Part shown: in pieces, positions 23,570 through 36,748 of the stretch | Layout of the letters: every line of letters starts with the position of its first letter | How positions within the stretch are numbered: the first letter of the stretch is position 1 | Source of the DNA: Primula veris | Taxonomy: Eukaryota; Streptophyta; Magnoliopsida; Ericales; Primulaceae | NCBI GenBank assembly: GCA_963682055.1 | Contig: OY821742.1 | Span: forward strand, 3,929,816-3,993,815 | Direction: 5' to 3' | Length of the DNA: 64,000 nt | The notes under the pieces: generated by a model | The model's input: only the letters and a program-made list of their open reading frames with translations | What the model was told of the DNA's origin: nothing | Database searches by the model: none | Program-made: the position numbers and the translations under genes

Positions 23570-24590
23570 GCCAGCTTCTTTTTCACAGTACGAGCTTTCT
23601 TGACCTCGTTTTCTAAGTGAGCAATGTATTCGGGAGAGTTGTCACCAGTAGCACCATTGGGAGAGGCCATGACGTTCTTAGTAATGATAAGCAATGGAAT
23701 ATTTATGAGGGAACAATCTCATTTTATAGGCAAATGAGTGAATATCAAGGGTCGAATCAAAGTTGGATAGCAGGTTTGCAAATTTCTAAGACATTAAATG
23801 GGCCCAAGGGAACAGTCATAGATATGTTGCATTTTTCGATGAAGCATTGGGAACAGCAAGACCGAAATAACATCCTCGACAGACCGAGCATGACTCCCTC
23901 GACGTGGAGACCACACCGAGAAAGTTAGGAAGCACTTGATAGAATATAAAAATTAGACCCGAATATGTCTATTTGGTTATGAATCAACTCACACATTGTT
24001 AAGGGGTATCCAATGCTTAAAACGGTAGATATTGGGTTACAACATGCCCTTCTTTGATAATAAGGGTGGATATAGCTAAAAGTCTAAGCCCACTTAACAA
24101 GGGACCCGCGTCTGAAAAATCTCATGAGATGGGGACATTTGTCAACGTCCTAAAAGACATAATTGCCTATAAATAGCCAAGTTCTCTTACTTAAAGAGGA
24201 CCAGAAAATCTATCTAAAAAATATAGAGAGAAGGAGAGAAAAGAGAAAACTTGTCAAAACTCACCACACTAGAAAGCAGACCGAGCAAGATACAAGACCG
24301 AACACCGAGATCGAAGAAAAATCAAGATTAAAAGAGCAAGTTGTAATACCGAGCACAAGTGCAAATAGGAAATTGTAATCCGAGCAATTATACCACCGAG
24401 CATAATAAAGATTAAAGAAGTGTTCAGCATTTATTGTATTTGATATATTATATTATTGTTGAAAAGCCTAACGCCACGGACCAAAGTTATGGCTTTATCA
24501 ATCTTTAACCATACATGTAATAAAATCCTTTATCACTTTATTTTGAGAACAAGAGTTTTAAGAATGGATATTTCATCTAACTTGTATCAG
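23570..24590. mobile_element. LTR-retrotransposon remnant, probably Ty3/gypsy
   Basis: Plus-strand sequence contains many ACCGAGC/GACCGA motifs, a TATA (CTATAAATAGCC near 24170) and a TTGTATCAGA stretch near 24579. It looks like an LTR of about 640 bp (about 23938-24578) next to a weak primer site. At 23666-23530 the minus strand reads MASPNGATGDNSPEYIAHLE then a Lys-rich stretch, possibly a gag start. The two orientations do not agree, so this may be two fragments. Confidence 0.4.
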
Positions 24591-24655
24591 AAAAAGGGTT
24601 AGAAGAAAAACACGAAGCAAACAAAAGGAGAATCTTGAAGTCCTTAATGTCAACT

Positions 24656-27554
<2,899 letters not shown>

Positions 27555-27599
27555 TTATCGACTCTTTTTTTTTACTCTAATTGGAGAAAGAAAAAAGAA

Positions 27600-28067
27600 A
27601 TATCGAGGTAGGATATGTAACTGGCCTGGTTTACGATGCTATACATATAAGATAGTTTTGGGGTTGTTTATAGGTGTTTATATGAAAGCAGGATAGTTTG
27701 TAATATATAACCAGCCTCTTGAATTAATAACTAAGTTATTATATTTTGCCTTGAGACTTGTAACGTACACTGCAGTAAACAAACCTCAGGTCCTCTAATT
27801 GTAGTTTTTCTAGAATTGCATTTTTGTTTTGTAATCAAATAAAGAGGACTTCTTATTGTACAAATTTAAAAATACAAATCGGCCCAGTAATCTTTTAATA
27901 ACATAAATCAGGGGTGAAGCATTAGAAGCATTGCAAACGAGAAGAAAGTCACCATGAGATCCATGACCATAAAACCTTATGATCGGCCGGGACGAACCCT
28001 GTAGTTTTTTTTTTCCTGATTTGAGACGAGTGGAAATGATATAGCTATAAAGTCGAAGTTAACAGTT
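27600..28067. other. Reductase upstream region
   Basis: This should contain the reductase promoter. A weak TATA-like stretch (minus strand TATATGTATAG) lies near 27635-27650. Nothing else is recognised. Confidence 0.4.
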
Positions 28068-28481
28068 ACTACAAGAATCAATGGTTTTTGAGACTAAAAG
28101 TAAGTCTCTGTGTCTAAATGAAAGATTGAGGGTCTAAATATTAAAATAATCATTTTGTCCATAAATATATTTATTTGAAGACCAAAAATATAAAAGTTAG
28201 TCCCTAATGAGGAATATCAACGTAACGGGACAAAACTATTTTATCTCAAAAAACATTTATAGACATAATAATGTGGTCGCTTAAGGTTGTTACTAGATTC
28301 TCTTTAGCATTTTTTTTTGTCACTAAATACATAGGTTTATGTATAAAAAATATATTTTATTCTCTAAATATGTAGGTTAATTTAGAGAAAAAAAATATTT
28401 TTTTGTTTCTAATTCTATTATTTAGCGACTCATTTAAGTTTTGTCTATAAATTTTAGTGTCTAGTTTTCTTATTTCTTGTA
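28068..28481. mobile_element. CACTA-like MITE
   Basis: Starts ACTACAAGAATCAATGG and ends TTATTTCTTGTA, so the outer 8-10 bases are inverted repeats of the CACTACAAGAA type. The inside repeats TAGTCTCTAAAT-like motifs and has no coding capacity. Confidence 0.55.
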
Positions 28482-28537
28482 TGAGTATGAATGTATGATT
28501 ACCTGCGTACCACAATTACTTCAGATTTTTTTCCATA

Positions 28538-29005
28538 AAGTAACCGGTATGGGGTACGAAAAATAGAGTATCGTTGACTTTTTCATTGTTTGACCATCTC
28601 GGTACGGCTTGGATACGACACGGGTACGTGATCGGTACGTCTCCGGTACTTTTTGGTTGAGAAATTAATTTTAATTTTTTTCATAAAAATTAATTAAAAT
28701 ATAAGATTATCAATATAATAATTTAATTTTTTTATAGTTAACGAGTGTGATAAATTTAATTAAATTTGTTTATACACTAGTTATAAAAAAATTATATTAT
28801 TGTTCACTAAAATATCCATATAGAAGGTTAAATTGTACTAAAGTTTGTTAATTCTGTTATTTTAACATTATAATTTTTAAATTAAATTGTATATATAAAA
28901 ATAAATATATATTTTTATTGATGTACCCTTCCCTTATCATACCGAATTTTTTTAACTTTTACCGTACCATCGTATCCGTATCGCACCGGTTATGGTACTT
29001 AGCCG
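28538..29005. repeat. Possible inverted-repeat element with CCGGTA motifs
   Basis: GTAACCGGTATGGGGTACG on the left resembles the reverse complement of the right side (GCACCGGTTATGGTACTTA). Clusters of GGTACG/CGTACC occur at both ends around an A/T-rich middle. No target duplication was found. Confidence 0.35.
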
Positions 29006-29227
29006 TGTAACCTAGATGATCACCCTATTTATATATATACAATAGTCCCTAGCATTTTTTTCGTCAATTGTAATCTGGCGGTGGTTTTCCTAGCTAATTC
29101 TGAAAGTATAGTGCAGTTGTCCAATGCACATGAAATAAGATGCATGGTTGTTGTTTTACATAATGTATATATTAACTTCCATGGTCCAAGTTTAAATTGA
29201 GATTTGATAAGATAAGAATCAGGTGTG

Positions 29228-29420
29228 CATTATAAAATAATATTCGATTTAATGAAAGTCAAAAATTATCACAACACTATCATAAATTGACTAAACTGTC
29301 ACAAATCCGTCACAAATTAACTAAACTATCACAAATCCGTCACAAAAACCGTCGCTAATAAGCTCGTAAAAAAAAATAGCGTTAATAATGTCGTCGTTAT
29401 TTGAGTATTTTTTTATAGTG
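29228..29420. mobile_element. CACTA-like MITE, diverged relative
   Basis: Has the same internal motif series as 7362-7553 (CTGTCACAAATCCGTC, AAGCTCGTAA) and ends in TTTTTTTATAGTG. Both termini have decayed. Confidence 0.6.
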
Positions 29421-29456
29421 GTGGAAGCATGTGGTGGGAGCTACAACACTCCACTT

Positions 29457-29491
29457 ATATATATATATTATATATATATATATATATATAT
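29457..29491. repeat. AT dinucleotide microsatellite
   Basis: A run of alternating T and A with one interruption. Comparable runs lie at 43683-43702 and 50501-50520. Confidence 0.9.
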
Positions 29492-30021
29492 GTGCGGAGT
29501 CGGAATATTTAATTCAGTAGATACACAATTAAGAATTAAGACAAAAGTTAACAATATTTTCGTTAGCTAGAAATTAAGTCTAAGGTTCGACTTGCGACTC
29601 TTTAACTTGAGCAATCAAACATTTTTGCATTATAGGGGCAAACTATTATTTTTTTTCTGTAAGTACATCATTGAAAGAACCAAAAATATGTGTAAAAATC
29701 TTAATTAAGTATTTTGGTTTAAGCAAAAAATCGTTAGTAAATAACAAAATAACAGGAAAAGTTAATAATTGATCCAATATTGTCAAATATATTTATGGAA
29801 GAAACAAATTTATATAATATTTTATCATCATTTAACTAGTAACTTTGATTGTAATTAAGAAGAGAAAAGGCAAGTTTAAAAACTTAGCAAAAGATAAAAT
29901 ATATAGTTATGTCACATGACTTATTAAATAATTTTTATGATATAATATACAGTGTATATTTATTTGGGTTAAATTTCATGATTCGAAGAAAAAAGAAAGA
30001 AAAACTAAACTTAGTTGCGTA

Positions 30022-30235
30022 CTCCTTCCGTTCCTAATTAATTGTGCATTACGAAACTACGTGCAATTTAGACCAGTCAATAACTTGTATCAAAATTGTC
30101 TGAATAAATTTTTTAAAAAGTTAACCATATTGTTCAAACATTAAATTATATTATTTAGTTTTAAAAAATATCATTTTAACAATTTTAATACATATTATAA
30201 ATCGGTTAAAATTCGATGCAATTGCTATTCTAAAC
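30022..30235. mobile_element. Possible Stowaway-like MITE
   Basis: The left end after TA reads CTCCTTCCGTTCC, the Stowaway terminus. The inside is close to the full element at 45248-45483. The right end is degraded. Confidence 0.5.
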
Positions 30236-30599
30236 CACTAATAAAAGTGTAGATGCAGCTAAACTACGTACATTTAATGGACATGAGTTTTCACTACCCA
30301 CGTTCTATATGACCTGCCATTTTTGTATTTGGAAATAAAGTAATGTTATAGTGGTACTCATTTATTCATAGTAGTTAACTTTTTAACATGGAATAAAATT
30401 AGTATTCTAAAAGGTCGGGATGTGTAGACGGAAATTAGGTGGAGTTTAGATGGTATGCGGAGTTTAAAAGCCTAATTGATTAGGTGGGATTATGTGGGAT
30501 TAAGCAAGATTAGAAGAATTAGACAATGATTAGGCAAGATTGAACGAGATTAGACATTAAACGACCAACTTCCGTCTAAATTCCGTCTTGCACCTTTTA

Positions 30600-32085
30600 G
30601 AAAAACACCGGATAAAATATAAGGTCATGTGAATAGATTGTCTATGTCTACCATAATAAGCATAAACGAAGGTTAACCCCACTAAATTAAGATGGAGTAC
30701 TAAGAGTATTCAAGGTTGAGTACAAGCTTCTCCCATGTGTAAATAAATAAAAATATAAGTTAAGCTCCAAGTAAGGAAGTTGACGTTAAGGTTTTTAATT
30801 AAGAGGTGAGAAAAGGTGAAGTTTGTATTTTTCTTTCTAAAGCTTACTGTACTTGTGCAATAAGTTAATTCTGTTTTTGTTTGGTTTGTTGGTAATATAT
30901 GCTTAGTATAAAAAATAAAAAATAAAAGGATGAAGTTTGTACAAATGTGAAGCCTAAGTAATGCATGAACCAAGTTTTCTATTTTTCTTCGTAAAAAAGA
31001 GGTCTCTGTGTGAGATGTTAGGAGCATGGTTTCATAATTTAAATATACACATCTAATATCGTTAAACCAACGCTTTAAATTATTATGTCCCGCATTTTCA
31101 CCTTTTTTTATGTTTTAAATACGGGTATTAGTAGTATATATGCACTCTCGAAAACAAGCAGTAGAAAACTATTTATCTGTGCAAATTTTGAATTTAATCA
31201 TCTTTGTTTTTCAAAATAAATGTTCAGATTTTTTTTGTGCATTCGGTATGATTTTTTTCTCGATGAAAGAGCTCCGAAAATATAGTACAACTCAAGTTTG
31301 AAAAGGCGTCGGGTCGGTCCTCATTTTCATTTATAATACCTATTAAATATAGAATTTATTGAAGGTTATATATTTATGGGTACTTGGTCCATATATATAC
31401 TATAAGACACTACTTTAGACATAATTTTGAGTTATTCCGTATATTGTAACGTTAACCCTAGCATATATAATAAAAAGACCTGGGAAGGTTTAAATATCTT
31501 TTATTCAATCAATAAAAACTCTGTTCTCTTTTCTCTATACCTCTCTATATAATTATGTAGAGATAATGTCTTAGACACGTTATCGACGCTTTTCTCTCAG
31601 TGAGATTGAAGTGTTTTTTTTTGCTAAAATATAAGTTGTATATATTATAATACTTGAAGTATATTTTGGGGACTCAAATACAAAATACGACTTTGCCGTT
31701 TTTTCTTGTCTCTATTAAATTATGGTGGCTTTATTTTATTTGTTTTATAAGTGATTCCTTTTATCTCGCTTATTAACCTAAATTGTGTATAGAATTTACG
31801 GCAACCCCAAACGATAAAATTTTAAATTTGTACATGGGTCCGTCAACAAGTGACTCAAAATTGGTGTATTTGGAAAATATTAATAGCGTCAAATGCAAAA
31901 AAAAAAAAAAAAAAACTATTGAGACTTAAGAGGTGAAGTGATACTTACAATCTTATAACTCATGGTTTCATAAAACTTCTTCTCTGTGAATTTATGAATC
32001 CTAAATGATCGCTGCCATTACTAATATTAGTCTGGTCTTTCTTTTATAATTAACAACCCTTTCTATTTGAGGTAACGTGTTTTGC
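30600..32085. repeat. Dispersed repeat family R, copy 1
   Basis: Contains GGTTGAGTACAAGCTTCTCCCA near 30713-30734, a GAAGTTGACGTTAA stretch, and a second conserved part (ATTGAGACTTAAGAGGTGAAGTGATAC) at about 31918-31944. Related sequence recurs at 33235-34930, 43985-44350, 44680-44960 and 49555-49900. Between the two conserved parts is A/T-rich sequence with nothing recognised. Coding capacity was not found. Confidence 0.6.
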
Positions 32086-32192
32086 AGATATCAATGATTG
32101 AACCTTCTAGCCTTACATTGGGGGATTCATTCTCGAAGTGCGGAGTGCACGCTCGTCGAGCCAACGTATAATTGAATATGAATAATTGAAAC

Positions 32193-32333
32193 GGGGTTCC
32201 AAGGGGCAGAGCCCCTGGCGGGGTTCCAAGGGGCAGAGCCCCTGGCGGGGTCCTAGGGGCAGAGCCCCTGGTGGGGTCCAAGGGGCGAGAGCCCCTGGCT
32301 GGGGTCCCGCTGTTGCGGGGCAGCGCCCCGAGC
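32193..32333. repeat. GC-rich tandem hairpin repeat
   Basis: About four units of roughly 30 bp, each containing the palindrome AGGGGC-AGA-GCCCCT followed by GGNGGGGTCC. A fifth diverged unit reads GCGGGGCAGCGCCCCG. The stretch is sharply GC-rich in AT-rich surroundings. It has no clear gene function. Confidence 0.9.
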
Positions 32334-32339
32334 GAAAAT

Positions 32340-32486
32340 TTTTCCGAACAGTTGCTTCCTTTCCGAACAGTTGCTTGCTTCGTTTCCGAACAGTTGCTTG
32401 CTTCCTTTCCGAACAGTTGCTTGCTTCCTTTCCGAACAGTTGCTTGCTTCATTTCCGAACAGTTGCTTCCTTTCCGAACAGTTGCA
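32340..32486. repeat. Tandem repeat, 19-23 bp unit, seven copies
   Basis: Seven copies of TTCCGAACAGTTGC, each followed by TTGCTTCC or a shortened form. It directly follows the GC-rich hairpin array. Long open frames on both strands here are only a result of the repeat. Confidence 0.95.
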
Positions 32487-32622
32487 AAAAATGGGACAAA
32501 TATCAACAATTATTATAATTTCTATAATTAATATAAACAAACAACAAACAATTATATATAGCTAAGTGAATTATAGATTTGCATATTTTATATATTTTTT
32601 CCTATTTTACAAATTGAAATTA

Positions 32623-32623
32623 C

Positions 32624-32654
<31 letters not shown>

Positions 32655-32804
32655 ACATACAAACCGTACATTTAATGTACGGTTTGCAAAAATATATGCA
32701 AACCGTACATTAAATGTACGGTTTGCATGTATTTTTGCAAACCGTACATTAAATGTACGGTTTGTATGTAATTTCTGTAAACCGTAAATTAAATGTACGG
32801 TTTG
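32623..32804. repeat. Poly-A tract and four 25-bp palindromes
   Basis: An A tract of about 29 bases is followed by four near-perfect palindromes of the type AAACCGTACAT-TAAATGTACGGTTT. They start at about 32661, 32700, 32739 and 32779, with a period of 39-40 bp. Only the fourth has a mismatch (GTAAAT). Each could form a hairpin or cruciform. Confidence 0.95.
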
Positions 32805-33348
32805 TGCGTTTTTTCAGAAAAAGTGTAGTATAAAAATCCAACCTCTTCATTCTCAAGATGCATCCTCAAAATAATTGTTGTTTCTTATAGTAACAACTAG
32901 TATTACCTACAGTTAGATTTATTGGATTTGTTGTTAAAATATCGGTATTAAACCCGAAACTCCTTTTACAAATTATCACAAGTCTAAGTTCTTAACTTGT
33001 TTAAATTAATATCTATTCTTGAATATTACGGAACATCCTTTTTTCGTAATCAGGGATGCTTCAAGCTATAACTTAAAAGGTATGCTTTTTTTTAAGTCAA
33101 GTATGTTGCGGTCAACACAACTTCTGCCCAAACGAGGTACATTCATCCCAAATATCATAGCTCTAACTGTTTTGCGCAAAAGCAAAGATTGTTTGGTCAT
33201 TCTCTCTACCAAAGACGATGATCAGTAGCTAGTCCGAGAGGATGTCTGGCTTGTCGATTAGGGTCAAAGATGTGATAAAATAACTCTAGACGATGTGAAT
33301 AGATTTGTCTGAACTCTCCATGATTAATGATAAGCATGAACAAAGGCT

Positions 33349-34052
33349 TTTTGTAGAGATGAGAGGGGAAAAATAGTGGTGGGGTGGTCTCATTAGAGAT
33401 GAAAGTGGAAAAATTTTGACAGCTTTTTGTATTCATCTTGATGGTGTATGCTCAATAGATTCTGATCTCGGATCTCTCTTGGTGGGTCTGCAACTTTACT
33501 ATTCATTAAGTTTAGAAAATGTGATGGTTGAAGTCGATTGCAAATCTATTGTAGACTGTTTTACTAAGATTTCTTTTGTTCCCATTGCTTACTTAAATGC
33601 GTGGGAAGACATTTTGGAACTCTTTAGTCTGGTAGGTTGTAGTTTTTCTCATGTTTGGCGCGAGCAAAATGTTACAGCAGACTTGCTTTCGAAAATGGGG
33701 CTAAAGGGAATTTGTGGAAATTACTGTAGTGGAAAAAACTTGCCTAAATCTATTTTTGGTCCTTATCTGATGAACTGGTATGGGCTAACTAATTTCCGAA
33801 AAAGATAATGGATAGTGGAAGCTGCTAAGGTTAAATTACTTATTTTACATGTATTTTGCTATGTTTTAGTACTAGTACAAATATCTGGAAAAAAAATATA
33901 ATATTTTTATTTTACTAAGATTTACAGGGTGATGTATGGTTGTAGCTTATCGTTTTGGTTTATTCCAAATGCTTGTAACTGGGTTTGGTCCATACTTTGA
34001 TGAAATAAAATTTAAAGGTAATGTCCCTATTTAATAAATAAATAAATAAATA
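33349..34052 (+). mobile_element. 5'-truncated LINE with target-site duplication
   Basis: A fragment of about 700 bp holds only the C-terminal RNase H of a plant LINE. It reads GGLIRDESGK, then VEVDCKSIVDCF, then WREQNVTADLLSKMG, and stops at 33808. It ends in an AATA-repeat tail. It is flanked by AAGCATGAACAAAGGCT (33332-33348) and the same sequence with one extra A (34053-34070). This is a classic 5'-truncated retrotransposition event. Confidence 0.92.
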
Positions 34053-34430
34053 AAGCATGAACAAAAGGCTCTCCCCACTATTTTTTAATAACTGGTGGAG
34101 AAACTCCACATTTATGTTTATAGATGAATGGAAAAAATAAAAGGTGGAATACTAATGTCTTCAGGGTTGAGTACAAGCTTCCCCAGGTGTAAATATAAAT
34201 TAAGCAACTTGCAAGCAATGAAGTTGCCGTTAATGCTTTTTAATACATGAAAAAAATGTGAATTCGGTACAATGTGAAGCTTATGAACAAGGTTAATGAG
34301 TTTCAACAGGATTTGGATTAACAATTGATGAGGACATTTTACGTCCATAATTTTAGAAATGCATGAAAGAAGTTTTCTAAGATAGTGAGCGTAATTATCT
34401 TTTGTAATCCATATTGAATCATGCTCAGAC

Positions 34431-34660
34431 TAAGTGTCCATTTGACAACAGATTTTTTTAGCAGATTTTTGCATTTTATATTTTAAAAAGCAGTGGCCGT
34501 TTGACCAGTTAGATTTTTTAGCTTATGAAAATCAGATTTTTAGCCTGAAAAATCTAAAAAAATCCAAATTTTTAAAATCCAAATTTTCAGTAGATTTTTA
34601 AAGTCTAAATTTGTAAAATCTAATTTTTGACCAAAAAATCTGTTACCAAATGGATCTTAA
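34431..34660. mobile_element. Tourist-like (PIF/Harbinger) MITE
   Basis: TAA lies on both sides (34431-34433 and 34658-34660). The ends GTGTCCATTTGACAACAGAT and, in reverse, AGATCCATTTGGTAACAGAT match over about 25 bp. The 3-bp TAA target suits PIF/Harbinger elements. Confidence 0.75.
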
Positions 34661-35158
34661 GACTATGAGCGTGCAACCAAAGGCATGTGTCTTATGTTAT
34701 ATTTTTTATGATTTCACTAATCAAGTATAAGAATAACTAGAATTTTACATATCCCGACAATATTATTGATTAGTTTTGTTAAAGAAGACCAACCTGCATT
34801 AGACTCGGAAGCGTCAAAATACGATATTTGATTATTGAGACTTGAGAGATTAAGTGATACATACAATCCCATAATTCATGTAATTTCTTATGCATAACGA
34901 ATGATTAAGGGTGGCGGTGATCATGTGATTATCTATATTAGTCTGTCTGTTTGAGGTGTTTTCATTTATACCTAAATAGTTTAGAGAGAGAAAAGAGAGA
35001 GAGAGAGCGCCGCTTCTCCATATCTCTCCATCTCCTCACATCTCCACCATTAAAAAACGATTTTCGCATAAACACACTACATAATACTAACTCTAATGGG
35101 TTAGATCTACTATCCCCACACTCAATTTGTAAGATTTATTGAGAGCAATCAAACAGAT

Positions 35159-36748
35159 ATGGAGACCAACAAGGAAAACGAGGGTTTAAAACCAAGCTAC
35201 GTATCAATCGTATCAGGTAAATCATCTATTACTAATGAATTAGACGGTAAGGTGGATTTACGTTCTATTGAAATCATTGATATTCAACTGCCACTTAGAC
35301 AAAGTAATAATAAGGGTTCAAAACCGTCTGTGATTTTCTCTCAATTAGAACTTCAAAGGTCTGAGGTGCCTTTACAATTAGCACTTATAGCTAAGTTCAG
35401 CAAGGGTAGACCAAAGATAGAGAATATTAGGGAACATATTGCCAAAAATTGGGGTTTGGATAAGATGCCAATTGTAGGGCTAATTGATTATACGCATGTT
35501 TTTATTAAAATGCTTAACATAAATGATTATAACAAAGCCTGGACTAGAACATCTTATGAGATAGAGGGGGCTTTATACAGACTTTTTAAATGGACAAGTG
35601 ATTTTTCTTTTTTTAGGGAATCTGCCATTGCACCTGTTTGGTTTAGAATTCCTCTTTTACCCCTAAATTTCTGTGTGCTTTCTTACCTTAAAGCTATTAC
35701 TCAATCCTTAGGGGGTTTTTTAGAGACAGACATTGCTACTCTTACCCATGTAAGACCTATGTATGCTAGAGTTTGCATTGAAATGAATCTATCAAAACCT
35801 AGGGTTTACAGAATTTGGATTGGCTCTTCTCTAGAGGAGGGATATTGGCAAAGAATTGACTATGAAAAATCCCTCAAATACTGCAGCTTGTGTTGCTTAC
35901 AGGGGCATGAACATTTTGAATGCAAAAGGGTTAGAAATGGAGTAAGCTTAGGTAACCAAGAAGTAAAATCTAGTTCTGAAAATTTGAATAAGAATGAGAG
36001 TAAACCTGAAAATAGGGATAATCGAAAGAAAAAATTGGGTTTAAAACAGGCTTATATAGTAAAGAAACCAACTAAGGGTTTGGGAATGGATAATATAGAT
36101 CCAAAAAGAAAATTTCTGAGAAAAGAAAAAGGAAAATGGGTAGAGATAGAAAGTGAAGAGGAAAGAGAGGATACAAGCAATCCTTGTTTGAAAATAAACA
36201 CCAGCCTTAAGGAAATAACTGACAAAAATGAAGAAGAAAACAACCTCATAGTGGCTATTCTGAACACAAAGAAAGACTCTACAGCACTTGAAGGGTTGGG
36301 AGAAACCAAACAAATTGAACAAAAGGAAAAGAGATCTGAGGAGAATGGGGATACACTGCTCATAAAGGGAATACAGAATAAGAACAGGGGGACCCAAAAT
36401 CTATGCCAGTCTTTCTCTGAACAAGTTTCTAACCTTTCAAAAACAAACAAAGCAAAGAAAAGAGAGAGAAACAAGGCAAACAAACAGGCAAATCTTACCA
36501 TGAGCATTTTGGAAAATGAGGATGATCCTTATACAAGGGATGGGGAAGAGGTAGTTATCATGCAGTCAGCTGCAAAAATGATGGACACTCTCCACCTAGA
36601 CACCTGTGTTGGAAGGGGTAAGCAAGCAGAAGATAAAGGATACTACTCAGATACACCAAGAGTGAAGAGAGGAGGTAAGCCACCACAAAGATACTCACCT
36701 GAAGGTAAAATTACCAAAAAGGTACAATCCAACCTCTTAAATGTATAA
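35159..36748 (+). CDS. LINE ORF1 protein (nucleic-acid binding, DUF4283-type)
   Basis: An intact frame of 529 codons from an ATG at 35159. The N-terminal half has the DUF4283-like fold typical of plant LINE ORF1, with WTSDFSFFRESAIAPVWFRI and LLPLNFCVLSYL. It is followed by a CCHC zinc knuckle (CSLCCLQGHEHFEC) near residue 245. The C-terminal half is Lys/Glu-rich and probably disordered. The protein is expected to bind the element's RNA. Its last eight bases overlap the start of ORF2 (ATGTATAA). Confidence 0.88.
   Translation: METNKENEGLKPSYVSIVSGKSSITNELDGKVDLRSIEIIDIQLPLRQSNNKGSKPSVIFSQLELQRSEVPLQLALIAKFSKGRPKIENIREHIAKNWGLDKMPIVGLIDYTHVFIKMLNINDYNKAWTRTSYEIEGALYRLFKWTSDFSFFRESAIAPVWFRIPLLPLNFCVLSYLKAITQSLGGFLETDIATLTHVRPMYARVCIEMNLSKPRVYRIWIGSSLEEGYWQRIDYEKSLKYCSLCCLQGHEHFECKRVRNGVSLGNQEVKSSSENLNKNESKPENRDNRKKKLGLKQAYIVKKPTKGLGMDNIDPKRKFLRKEKGKWVEIESEEEREDTSNPCLKINTSLKEITDKNEEENNLIVAILNTKKDSTALEGLGETKQIEQKEKRSEENGDTLLIKGIQNKNRGTQNLCQSFSEQVSNLSKTNKAKKRERNKANKQANLTMSILENEDDPYTRDGEEVVIMQSAAKMMDTLHLDTCVGRGKQAEDKGYYSDTPRVKRGGKPPQRYSPEGKITKKVQSNLLNV

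Larger units (their letters stand above)
33235..34930. repeat. Dispersed repeat family R, copy 2 (split by a LINE)
   Basis: Flanks of the LINE fragment join to give the same order as in other R copies: GATGTGATAAAATAA, GCATGAACAAAGGCT, CCCCACTA, GGTTGAGTACAAGCTTCCCC, GAAGTTGCCGTTAA, TTATTGATTAGTTTTGT and the GATTAAGTGATACATACAATC part at about 34848. A Tourist-like MITE is also inserted. Confidence 0.65.

Noticed and set aside
32063..32540. Several overlapping ORFs of 86-148 codons on both strands
   Set aside because: They come from tandem repeats whose unit keeps frames open. No domain is present.
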